Of a stretch of 58,335 bases of DNA, positions 8,763-15,606 are shown one piece after another (position 1 is the first letter of the stretch; every line of letters begins with the position of its first letter). The notes beneath the pieces are model-generated. The model was given only the letters and a program-made list of their open reading frames with translations, had not been told where the DNA came from and did not search any database. The stretch comes from Nitrospira sp. CR1.3 (GTDB taxonomy: Bacteria; Nitrospirota; Nitrospiria; Nitrospirales; Nitrospiraceae), in the NCBI GenBank assembly GCA_014055525.1, contig WIAH01000022.1, positions 1 through 58,335 of the forward strand, read 5' to 3'. A program made the translations under genes and the position numbers.

Positions 8763-9539
8763 ATGCTCTACATCGCTTATTTCGATGCCAGCACTACGCA
8801 GAAAGGTAGACAGTTCGTCACCGTTTCTGGATGCTTGGCCCCTGCAGCTCGATGGAAAACGTTTGAATCTAAATGGCAGAAGATGCTCAACAAAGAAGGC
8901 TTGCCCTACTTTCATATGACGGATTTCGAAGCTTACCAAGAGCACTATAGGCACTGGACACAAAAAAAGCACAACCACTTTTTCAGAAAGATAGCACGAG
9001 CAATTACAGGAAAGGCGAAGTTCGCATTCGGTCGCGGCGTTGCCCACGATGATTTCAGCTGGGCACAATCTCGAAATGCTTTATTGGAGGACTTTAGCCC
9101 GTTCACATTCTGCGCATCTCAATGTTTCCATGCTGTCGCTGAATGGGCCAACAGACACAAATACAACGACCCAATTGTTTATATTTTCGAGAAGGGTGAC
9201 GGTTTTGAAGGTGAGCTGCTCGCGCTGAAAGATCTCATTGAAAGCTCCCCATCTCGCAAGAGCCGTTACAGGTGGGCGGAGCTACACATCCTTCCCAAGG
9301 TCATGGATAACCCACCACGCCCACTTACGCCACTCCAAGCGGCCGACGTGTGGGCATTTGAAGCACGTAAAGAATGGGAGAATTTTCATAGCACTGGCAA
9401 ACGAATTCGGGCGGTTCGGAAATCCGCGCGCGCGTTACTAGGCAAAGACGTCGAGATAGATTTTGGATTCTCCGAACGAGAGAACCTGCTTTCTTTACCC
9501 TTTTATTGGGAAACTGACCCCAACGAATCAAAACCATAA
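8763..9539 (+). CDS. DUF3800 domain protein
   Basis: A 258-residue protein matching the DUF3800 pattern: an early acidic residue after a beta-strand (MLYIAYFDAS), the FHMTDFEA segment near residue 51, and the C-terminal LQAADVWAFEARKEWEN helix with its conserved acidic residues. The family is predicted to have an RNase H-like fold and is often found in mobile or defence-related islands; its biochemical role is not established. The gene is visibly AT-richer than its neighbours and stands alone on the plus strand in an island of minus-strand genes, which suggests horizontal acquisition. Confidence 0.75.
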   Translation: MLYIAYFDASTTQKGRQFVTVSGCLAPAARWKTFESKWQKMLNKEGLPYFHMTDFEAYQEHYRHWTQKKHNHFFRKIARAITGKAKFAFGRGVAHDDFSWAQSRNALLEDFSPFTFCASQCFHAVAEWANRHKYNDPIVYIFEKGDGFEGELLALKDLIESSPSRKSRYRWAELHILPKVMDNPPRPLTPLQAADVWAFEARKEWENFHSTGKRIRAVRKSARALLGKDVEIDFGFSERENLLSLPFYWETDPNESKP

Positions 9540-9564
9540 GGGAGGACAGAAAACCTGGCTGAGG

Positions 9565-9717
9565 TCATCGCTTCGAAAGTGCCTCTGGAGCAGAGCGGTA
9601 TCGTGTAATGAAATTAACAACTTGCTGAGCAAACGAATCGCCGATCTTCCTTTTCAGCCTCGCTGTTGTGACTACGGACTTTTTCCTTCGCCTCTGCATT
9701 TGCATTTTGCCTTTCAT
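9565..9717 (-). CDS. Possible small basic peptide (50 aa)
   Basis: An ATG-initiated frame of 50 codons, rich in Lys/Arg at the N-terminus (QRRRKKSVVTTARLKRKIGD), starts 21 nt after the stop of the free antitoxin-tail peptide. No Shine-Dalgarno site or recognisable domain is seen. It may be a chance frame or a remnant of the duplicated toxin-antitoxin module. Confidence 0.2.
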   Translation of the reverse strand: MKGKMQMQRRRKKSVVTTARLKRKIGDSFAQQVVNFITRYRSAPEALSKR

Positions 9718-9738
9718 GGCTGGTCGGCAGTTCTTGAA

Positions 9739-9861
9739 CTAGCTTGCTAGCCGTTTCAGCATGGAACTATGGTGCTTGCGCAGCTCTTTGATCACAACGT
9801 TCATCCGCAACGGGCCAACCCCGATCTTCGCTTTCTTCTGAGTCTGCTTCTTGGTTTTCAT
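9739..9861 (-). CDS. Stand-alone antitoxin C-terminal tail (40 aa)
   Basis: A 40-residue ORF whose last 30 residues align without gaps to the C-terminus of the AbrB-type antitoxin encoded at 10373-10600: 18 of 30 positions are identical, including GVGP, IKE and MLKRLA. The DNA-binding AbrB half is absent and is replaced by a Lys/Gln-rich start (MKTKKQTQKKAK). In toxin-antitoxin pairs of this kind the C-terminal tail usually binds and neutralises the toxin, so this peptide could act as a free antitoxin or decoy; that is inference. A near-consensus promoter places the transcription start on the ATG, and there is no ribosome-binding site. It could instead be a decaying remnant. Confidence 0.55.
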   Translation of the reverse strand: MKTKKQTQKKAKIGVGPLRMNVVIKELRKHHSSMLKRLAS

Positions 9862-9867
9862 GGACTG

Positions 9868-9896
9868 ATCATAGCGATTATGCAGTCAAATGACAA
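9868..9896 (-). promoter_or_regulatory. Strong promoter of the 40-aa antitoxin-tail peptide
   Basis: On the minus strand -35 TTGTCA (9896-9891), a 17-nt spacer and -10 TATGAT (9873-9868) each match consensus at 5 of 6 positions. Six nucleotides separate the -10 from the ATG at 9861, so the mRNA should be leaderless. Confidence 0.6.
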
Positions 9897-9902
9897 AACC
9901 CT

Positions 9903-9970
9903 CTAGGCCTTGCTCAGCCGCACCGGCCCGTAGGTTTGGCGGGCGTGGTGGAGTCCGCTGGTGTGCCTGC
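9903..9970 (-). pseudogene. 3' fragment of a duplicated HExxH hydroxylase gene
   Basis: The last 22 codons before the stop at 9905-9903 encode a tail matching the C-terminus of the intact protein at 10682-12238 in 14 of 22 positions, including ARQTYGPV. The DNA aligns without gaps at an offset of 779 bp. The rest of this copy is gone; upstream lies the toxin gene. With the neighbouring antitoxin tail it forms a decayed, collinear duplicate of the hydroxylase-antitoxin junction. Confidence 0.75.
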
Positions 9971-9975
9971 GGAAG

Positions 9976-10368
9976 CTACTTCTTACCGATGTGTTTCCGT
10001 ATCCAAGTGGTCAGTGCATCCTTGCCGAGTTCACCTGATGCCACCTCTCGAGTGACTGCTTCCAACTCCTCCTGATTTGACAAACGCGCGACTCCATTGG
10101 CTTTGAGAAAGGCCAGCGCAGCCATGACCGCCGCCCGTTTATTCCCGTCAACAAAGGGATGATTCTGGGCTAGGTGAAACAGGTAGGCTGCCGCCATCGC
10201 GGCTAGGTCTTCGTGCAGATATTCCCCGCCGAATTGTTGGCGCGGCATCGCTACCGCGGCGTCCAGCAAACCGTGATCTCTCACGCCATGCGAACCGCCG
10301 TCGATGTCGATGGTATCGGTGTGGGCCAACAGGACGTCGTCCACGCTGAGGAAGATGATGTCGTCCAC
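9976..10368 (-). CDS. Doc-like Fic-fold toxin
   Basis: A 130-residue single-domain Fic/Doc protein. Residues 70-78 read HPFVDGNKR, the Fic core motif. As in phage P1 Doc, Lys occupies the position where AMP-transferring Fic enzymes have Gly. P1 Doc inactivates EF-Tu by phosphorylation, so the same kinase-type toxicity is expected here. The start is a GTG 4 nt after the antitoxin stop, a normal antitoxin-first operon. The length matches the death-on-curing family and no residues appear missing, so the toxin looks intact. Confidence 0.88.
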   Translation of the reverse strand: MDDIIFLSVDDVLLAHTDTIDIDGGSHGVRDHGLLDAAVAMPRQQFGGEYLHEDLAAMAAAYLFHLAQNHPFVDGNKRAAVMAALAFLKANGVARLSNQEELEAVTREVASGELGKDALTTWIRKHIGKK

Positions 10369-10372
10369 CGCA

Positions 10373-10600
10373 TCAGTCCGCGAGCCGCTTCAGCATCGGC
10401 CCATACTGCTTGCGGATCTCTTTAATGATGGACTTCATCCGTTCAGGGCCAACACCGACATTCGCCGGCGTGACGACGAGGGCATTGCCGTTCACGGTTA
10501 CTTGAAGCGGAGTCTCCTCCGTAATCCCCAGCGCCTGCATCACCGGCTTTTCGATAATGAGCGCCACACTATTACCATGCTTCTGTAAACGTTTGATCAT
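10373..10600 (-). CDS. AbrB/MazE-type antitoxin
   Basis: A 75-residue protein: residues ~1-45 form a swapped-hairpin AbrB DNA-binding domain (IKRLQKHGNSVALIIEKPVM, TVNGNALVVTP) and residues 46-75 an amphipathic tail (GVGPERMKSIIKEIRKQYGP) expected to bind the Doc-like toxin. GAGGT 5 nt upstream is a usable ribosome site. A perfect palindrome in the promoter is a likely autoregulatory operator. It pairs with the toxin gene 4 nt downstream; its tail has been duplicated as the free peptide at 9739-9861. Confidence 0.85.
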   Translation of the reverse strand: MIKRLQKHGNSVALIIEKPVMQALGITEETPLQVTVNGNALVVTPANVGVGPERMKSIIKEIRKQYGPMLKRLAD

Positions 10601-10622
10601 CTCTTACCTCGCGTCCTTACAA

Positions 10623-10632
10623 TGTTATAACA
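10623..10632. promoter_or_regulatory. Palindromic operator over the antitoxin -10 box
   Basis: TGTTATAACA is a perfect 10-bp palindrome. It overlaps TATAAC on the minus strand (10629-10624), a -10 candidate about 24 nt before the antitoxin ATG. AbrB-type antitoxins commonly repress their own promoter, so this is the probable binding site. Confidence 0.5.
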
Positions 10633-10681
10633 CTTTCCTCCTGCTGTCTAGGAGGAGCAGGGACAGACCGGAACAGGCGTC

Positions 10682-12238
10682 CTATGCCCTACTCAATTGG
10701 ACGGGCCCGTAGGTTTGGCGGGCTTGCTGGAGTTCTTTGATGTGCTTTCGCAGGGCCGGGCCGAACGTTGAACGAAGAACAGCATCCCGGTGGCGGGTGA
10801 TGCGCTGTTCGGCCTTGGCAATCACTTCTTCGAGTTGTCTCACCAACCTAGCGCCTGAGCCTGTGAGCCACTTGAGATGTCGGCCGGCATAGTCGAGATC
10901 TTGAATCGAGTACCGGACCGATTCGATTTCTTCCAGACAGCGATATCGCGCGCGGATCAAATCGCGCTTCGTGAGTCCCGCCTCGCGCCACGCAGCCTCG
11001 TGCCTCTCGCCCCATGTCGATAATCGCTCGAACAGTAGCGCGCCCATGGTAAATGTGAACGTGGCGTGAAGGATCCCGCGGATCGGCCGCAGGCTCTGCC
11101 GCCAGGGCGAGTAGAAAATCTGTTGGTTTCGATCGCCGTGGTACATGACATGTTTGCGCAGCAACAGATTCAAGTGGTGGTGACTGTTTTCATGGATCAG
11201 GTCGTCGATCAGGTCCAGATTGTCGCGGTCGAAACAATTGATGAAGGACAGCCCCGGCCGGTGACGATAGCTGAAACTCACGACGCCTTTGGCTTTGAGC
11301 GGGATCACTCGGGAGGTAAGGAGCGCGAGGACCTCGTGGCCTTCCGGCCAGGCGCACTCAATCGCCCGCCAAGCTCGGGCGATGCGCGTCACCAGCGTAG
11401 GACTTGTTGAAATTACGGCCTGTGGCTGGCTGTGTTTGCCATAGCGTAACGTGGGTCCGACGGTCAACGGCCCCCGCGGACCCTCTGCTGCTGTAACTGC
11501 GGGCCGAATTCCCCATTGCCATTTGACTTGATCGCCGTGGATGGTGCAAATGGGAAAGCGGCCTCCTTTCTTGAGTGCAATCCCACTCCGGTTGATTTCA
11601 AAGATGACTTGCTGTGTGGTCTGACCGATGGCCTGCACGACAGAGGCCGGTGCCGACAGAACATCTCCCGTTGTCCCAACCGGCAGAGTCAACGGCGACT
11701 CTACCCGTTCGAAATGCTGATCGAGAGTTCCCGACACTTCCCATCGGTCCAGGTTCCGTCGGCGGCTCCACTGGATTGCCCATCGAGGATCAAAGAACAG
11801 CGACTCCTGGGTCACCTCACGCGCCAGCTTCACACAAAGCCACTGCAGTCTGGCGGCCAATCCCTTGGACCGCGCGCGGCCCTGCGGAAACAGCTCGTCG
11901 AGATAGCTGTTTTCAAAGAACTTCTGTTCGCATTCAGCGAACAGCTCTTCGGCAAAACCGCGCGGATCGCGTTCCTTCCTGCTCTGCTGGAGCAGGTCGA
12001 GAAAGTAGACCAGGTCGTTGAGGGTTTCGATCCAGCCGACGACCTTCCAGTTCCCATAGGACCGCTCGACGAAGGCATGGGCCACGAACTGAAAATAGTT
12101 CACAGGAACATCGAGCTGCGCGGTGAGTTCGGCGTAGTCATCGGCCAGCTCGCGGCAAAGATCCAGAAGAAGCGATTTCATGGATTGTCGGAATTCAGCC
12201 TGGAGGCGGTCAAGGGCGGCGACATCGAGTAGGGACAT
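10682..12238 (-). CDS. HExxH-type putative peptide beta-hydroxylase
   Basis: A 518-residue cytoplasmic protein. The C-terminal half carries HENSH at residues 349-353 followed by a YSPWRQSLRP segment near 375-385 and an aromatic/small-residue helix (GILHATFTFTMGALLFERL). This arrangement matches the HExxH proteins annotated as alpha-ketoglutarate-dependent peptide beta-hydroxylases, which act in some RiPP pathways. The N-terminal ~250 residues are helical without a recognised domain. No RiPP precursor or partner enzyme is evident nearby. The start at 12238 lacks a clear Shine-Dalgarno site. It lies 81 bp upstream of the antitoxin gene on the same strand, and its 3' end has been duplicated together with part of that antitoxin, which suggests the genes travelled as a unit. 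Confidence 0.72.
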   Translation of the reverse strand: MSLLDVAALDRLQAEFRQSMKSLLLDLCRELADDYAELTAQLDVPVNYFQFVAHAFVERSYGNWKVVGWIETLNDLVYFLDLLQQSRKERDPRGFAEELFAECEQKFFENSYLDELFPQGRARSKGLAARLQWLCVKLAREVTQESLFFDPRWAIQWSRRRNLDRWEVSGTLDQHFERVESPLTLPVGTTGDVLSAPASVVQAIGQTTQQVIFEINRSGIALKKGGRFPICTIHGDQVKWQWGIRPAVTAAEGPRGPLTVGPTLRYGKHSQPQAVISTSPTLVTRIARAWRAIECAWPEGHEVLALLTSRVIPLKAKGVVSFSYRHRPGLSFINCFDRDNLDLIDDLIHENSHHHLNLLLRKHVMYHGDRNQQIFYSPWRQSLRPIRGILHATFTFTMGALLFERLSTWGERHEAAWREAGLTKRDLIRARYRCLEEIESVRYSIQDLDYAGRHLKWLTGSGARLVRQLEEVIAKAEQRITRHRDAVLRSTFGPALRKHIKELQQARQTYGPVQLSRA

Positions 12239-12328
12239 GATGGCGCGTGAATGTACCGGAGCATGGAGGGACCTGCAAGGACGGTGATACAGGCGAGACC
12301 GACAGGGGCGGAAAAACTCAGCGCCCTG

Positions 12329-12556
12329 CTAGGCGGAGACTTTGGTCTGGCGGAATAGCGCCGGCGAGGAAGATCCGACTTTCAGCAAACGCATGGCGCC
12401 GGAGGCTTGAATCATCCGATGCCGCTGAATCAGCGGATCGACGATGTTTCCGCAGGACACACATCGCCATCCCCTCATCCACATCGGAATGCTGCTCTCC
12501 TGCATGTCGATCAAATCATCCGGGACCATGAGCCCTTCACACTTGCTGCAATGCAT
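12329..12556 (-). CDS. Small zinc-ribbon protein
   Basis: A 75-residue protein with two CxxC knuckles (MHCSKCEG at the start and WRCVSCGN near residue 33) framing a short loop, the layout of a treble-clef/zinc-ribbon module. The start at 12556 is chosen because of the AGGAGGG site 6 nt upstream; the frame remains open further upstream without such a site. The C-terminal half is basic (LIQRHRMIQASGAMRLL). Similar short proteins are frequent in Nitrospira-like genomes. Nucleic-acid or protein binding is likely; function is unknown. Confidence 0.72.
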   Translation of the reverse strand: MHCSKCEGLMVPDDLIDMQESSIPMWMRGWRCVSCGNIVDPLIQRHRMIQASGAMRLLKVGSSSPALFRQTKVSA

Positions 12557-12830
12557 GGGACCCTCCTGTGCTTCTTCCGAATGCCCACCGGCGCTGCAAC
12601 CTTCGTAAGACATCGTCTCCCTAAATTTGGCGGCCAATGTCTTGCTTCTCATCGGTAGGAATAAGCAATCGGGATGCCACAGGATCACCCCGCGGGCTTG
12701 CCAGTTTTTGCGGCTGATCGTACAGTGCCCCGGGAAACCTTGTCTCAAAACGGCCCCTGTGTGACCGATTTGGGCTCATGGGAGAGGGAACAGCAGACTG
12801 AGGGGTTCCACGTACATGAAAGGGAACCGA

Positions 12831-12858
12831 TTGGCCGTGAAAAACTGAATGGTATAAC
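12831..12858 (+). promoter_or_regulatory. Candidate promoter of the RqcH/NFACT gene
   Basis: TTGGCC (12831-12836), a 16-nt spacer and TATAAC (12853-12858) resemble a sigma70 promoter. The start would be near 12865, 23 nt before the ATG. Confidence 0.45.
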
Positions 12859-12887
12859 CTTCACGAAGCGACCACCGCTTTTTGACC

Positions 12888-14333
12888 ATGTCCCTGACGA
12901 CCACAGAAATCGCCCTGGTGCTGAAAGAGATTGCGCCGATTCTTCGTGAGGGCTGGATTCAGAAGATTTACCAACCGACTGCCCTTGCATTGGTCTTCGA
13001 GATCCGCGTGCCTGGCCGTACGCATCGCCTGTTGGTTTCCTGCCAACCCGACGCCGCGAGGCTCCACCTCATGACTCACGTGATGTTGAATCCGCCCGGT
13101 CCGCCGGCTTTTTGCCAGTTTCTGCGAGCCCATTTTCAGGGCGCGCGCATTGACGGCATCCGGCAGATCCCCAATGACAGAATCGTCGAATGGCGGCTCA
13201 CCACGAAGGAGGGGCCTCGCAGGCTTCTCTGCGAACTGACAGGCCGAACGGCCAATCTGCTCGTGCTGGATCCTGAGGACATGGTCCTCAGACAGCTCAA
13301 TGGAGATCGGAAGGCGATCGGGCTGTGTTACCGGCTTCCGGAGAAGCATGAATCGACTCCGCAAGAAACCGGGACCTCACGATTTCTCGGCCTCGCCGCT
13401 ACCGGAGACTGTCCCGTCTCCGCCGCGATCGAGGCCTACTATCACGAACGGGAAATCGTCTCAGCTGTGGACCATGCCAAAGAGTCGCGCCGGCGCGCAC
13501 TCAAGAAGGCCGTGAAGAAAGAGCAGCGTCGCATCGAAGCCTGGCGCCAAGATCTGGCCAAGGCGACGAAGTACCAGGGCTATTCCCGCTATGGAGAATT
13601 GCTGAAAGCCAATCTGGGGGCAATCAAAAAGGGAACCGATCGGTTCGTCGTGATCGACTACTTCGATGAATCCATGCCGGAAATCACCATCCCGCTCGAT
13701 CAGACGAAGTCCGCGCAAGGAAACATGGACGATTATTTCCGCAAATACCGGAAGTATCTGACTGCCCGACAAGAGTTGTGGCCCCGCATCGAGAAGGCGG
13801 AACGAGACCTGATCAAACTGCGGGAGGAACTCATGGCGATCGAGCAGGGATACTGGTCTCCTCCTGCCGTCGAACCCGGCCATACCACCCTCCCCAGGAC
13901 TGGACGCAGGGTGGAAAGCCGGACGGACCAACGGCGCGGGCCGTTCAGGCGATTCACATCCACGGATGGATTACAGATCCTGGTGGGACGGAACGCGCGT
14001 GAAAACGATGAGCTGACGTTCGGTCTGGCGAAGACCGATGACCTCTGGCTCCACGCAAGGGGAGCCCCCGGTTCACACGTTGTCGTTCGATTGGAGAAGG
14101 GCAAGGATGCCCCGCCCGCCACCTTGCAGGAGGCGGCGACGCTGGCCCTCCTCTATAGCGACCTCAAGAAAAGCGGCAAGGGCGAGGTGATTTGCACGAG
14201 AAGGAAGTGGGTCAAGAAGGCGAAAGGTCAGGCGCAGGGCGCCGTGATCGTGACGCGTGAACAATCGTTACAGGTTCGTTTGGACAAGACGAGACTGGCT
14301 GCATTGAAGGAACGGAGTCGACCGGAGGCCTAG
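12888..14333 (+). CDS. rqcH: RqcH/NFACT-family ribosome quality control protein
   Basis: A 481-residue NFACT protein (formerly annotated fibronectin-binding). Residues 1-~220 are the NFACT-N domain and contain D97 and R98 in the context PNDRIVEW, the conserved pair needed for tRNA-Ala recruitment in bacterial RqcH. A coiled coil spans ~225-350 (HAKESRRRALKKAVKKEQRR onward), and the NFACT-R RNA-binding domain lies at ~370-470 (LVGRNARENDELTF, DDLWLHARGAPGSHVV). RqcH binds obstructed 50S subunits and adds alanine tails to stalled chains. An in-frame TTG six bases upstream is an alternative start. No strong ribosome site is visible. Confidence 0.87.
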   Translation: MSLTTTEIALVLKEIAPILREGWIQKIYQPTALALVFEIRVPGRTHRLLVSCQPDAARLHLMTHVMLNPPGPPAFCQFLRAHFQGARIDGIRQIPNDRIVEWRLTTKEGPRRLLCELTGRTANLLVLDPEDMVLRQLNGDRKAIGLCYRLPEKHESTPQETGTSRFLGLAATGDCPVSAAIEAYYHEREIVSAVDHAKESRRRALKKAVKKEQRRIEAWRQDLAKATKYQGYSRYGELLKANLGAIKKGTDRFVVIDYFDESMPEITIPLDQTKSAQGNMDDYFRKYRKYLTARQELWPRIEKAERDLIKLREELMAIEQGYWSPPAVEPGHTTLPRTGRRVESRTDQRRGPFRRFTSTDGLQILVGRNARENDELTFGLAKTDDLWLHARGAPGSHVVVRLEKGKDAPPATLQEAATLALLYSDLKKSGKGEVICTRRKWVKKAKGQAQGAVIVTREQSLQVRLDKTRLAALKERSRPEA

Positions 14334-14422
14334 CGGAAAAATCCTCTTTTGATAGGGAATCCCCGCGCTCTGGGCTATCCTGTCAGGTGAATCAGCCCAC
14401 CGATTAGACCAGGAGTTTGCCT

Positions 14423-14923
14423 ATGTCAGCCCTCAATGCCAACAAACAGACCGTTCTTGTCGTCGACGACGATCCCGCGGTACTCAAACTCTGCCGGACC
14501 CTGTTTGAACAGGAAGGATTCTCCGTCTTGCCGGCAACAGGAAGTTCAGAGGCCTTGAAGATCTGCAAGAACCACCCCGGCTCCGTCGACATTCTAGTGA
14601 CCGACCTGGTCCTGCCGCCTCCGGAATTTTCCTTCGCGTCTGGAGATAACGAATTTCCGCACGTCCACGGCCACGAACTCGCGATTCGCGCCCTCGGCAT
14701 GCGGGACAATCTCCGGATTGTCCTCATGTCGGGAAATATCGAGAAAGATCTTGCCGGATACGGAATTAAGAAGGGCTCGTTGCCGTTCATTGCGAAGCCC
14801 TTCGAGAATCAGGCGATGGTCGATCTGGTCCGTCACGCGCTGCAAGCTCCGCCACCGGCACGGGAATCACTCATGAAGGAGCACACGGGCAAGGCCAAGG
14901 GAGCCGACGAATGGTTCGATTGA
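14423..14923 (+). CDS. Single-domain response regulator with an insertion
   Basis: A 166-residue receiver domain without an output domain. The acidic pair D15/D16, phosphoacceptor D61 (ILVTDLVLP), S103 (VLMSG) and K125 (IAKPF) are all present, so phosphorylation should be possible. About 20 extra residues (66-85, PPPEFSFASGDNEFPHVHG) are inserted after beta-3, right at the active-site face, which is unusual. AGGAG lies 7 nt before the chosen ATG. No histidine kinase is nearby, so the partner is unknown. Confidence 0.85.
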   Translation: MSALNANKQTVLVVDDDPAVLKLCRTLFEQEGFSVLPATGSSEALKICKNHPGSVDILVTDLVLPPPEFSFASGDNEFPHVHGHELAIRALGMRDNLRIVLMSGNIEKDLAGYGIKKGSLPFIAKPFENQAMVDLVRHALQAPPPARESLMKEHTGKAKGADEWFD

Positions 14924-14971
14924 CTCTGCTCGTCCCCTCGCCTGAAAGGCGCGGGGAACCGAACTGTCACA

Positions 14972-15010
14972 CAAAAAAGGGGCTGCCGTCTTTCGACGGC
15001 AACCCCTTCC
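14972..15010 (-). terminator. Terminator of the RNA-binding protein gene
   Basis: A stem of AAGGGG-CT-GCCGTC pairing with GACGGC-AA-CCCCTT around a TTTC loop (14977-15008) is followed on the minus strand by a run of six T. It sits between convergent genes, and the U-tract direction fits the minus-strand RRM gene. Confidence 0.75.
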
Positions 15011-15044
15011 CAGATTCGCTCCAATAGTCTAGATAGTCTATCGG

Positions 15045-15380
15045 TTACCAGCGATCGCGCTTTCCGCCGCCACCGCTTCGACCGCCGCCACCGAAACCAC
15101 CGCGTCCTCCGCCCCCTCCGCCTGAGCGGGGTTCCTGGGGTCGCGCTTCATTGACAGTCAAGGTCCGGCCGCCCATCTCAGAGCCATTGAGCGCCGTGAT
15201 CGCAGCCTGTGCCTCCGAATCCGAGGCCATTTCGACAAAGCCGAATCCACGGGACTGCCCGGTGAACTTATCCGTGATGATCCGTGCCGACGCCACACCA
15301 CCGTGTGCCGCGAACAAATCGCTCAATTGCTGCTCGGTCGCCGAATAGGGCAACCCACCGACGTAAATCTTTGAACCCAT
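15045..15380 (-). CDS. Glycine-rich RRM RNA-binding protein
   Basis: A 111-residue protein with one RNA recognition motif (residues 1-80): RNP2 is IYVGGL and RNP1 is RGFGFVEM. The C-terminal 30 residues are an RGG-type glycine-rich tail (GGRGGFGGGGRSGGGG). Such bacterial proteins are cold-inducible RNA chaperones. The start at 15380 has AGGAGG at a suitable distance; an upstream in-frame Met lacks one. A 226-bp spacer separates it from the ABC genes, leaving room for a regulated leader. Confidence 0.9.
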   Translation of the reverse strand: MGSKIYVGGLPYSATEQQLSDLFAAHGGVASARIITDKFTGQSRGFGFVEMASDSEAQAAITALNGSEMGGRTLTVNEARPQEPRSGGGGGGRGGFGGGGRSGGGGKRDRW

Positions 15381-15606
15381 GTGGGGTTCCTCCTTTGAAA
15401 ATGATGACATTGTCTTGAGCACCGAGGAACGGGGGAAGGAGCGGGCCGAAGACGCGAAGGATGCGGCGACTTAGGTCAGACTTCCGACGAAATTCCCGGA
15501 CAAGGCAACATCAATGTGGCGGGCCTACTTCTCTGAACACCCTTCACCGCGAGGCCCGTACAATGAAGTGGTGCAACCCTAACATACGACCTGGTTGATT
15601 ACAACC

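Noticed and set aside
15381..15606. A cold-shock-type leader or riboswitch upstream of the RRM gene.
   Set aside because: The spacer has room, but no cold-box, aptamer core or clear promoter could be identified by eye.
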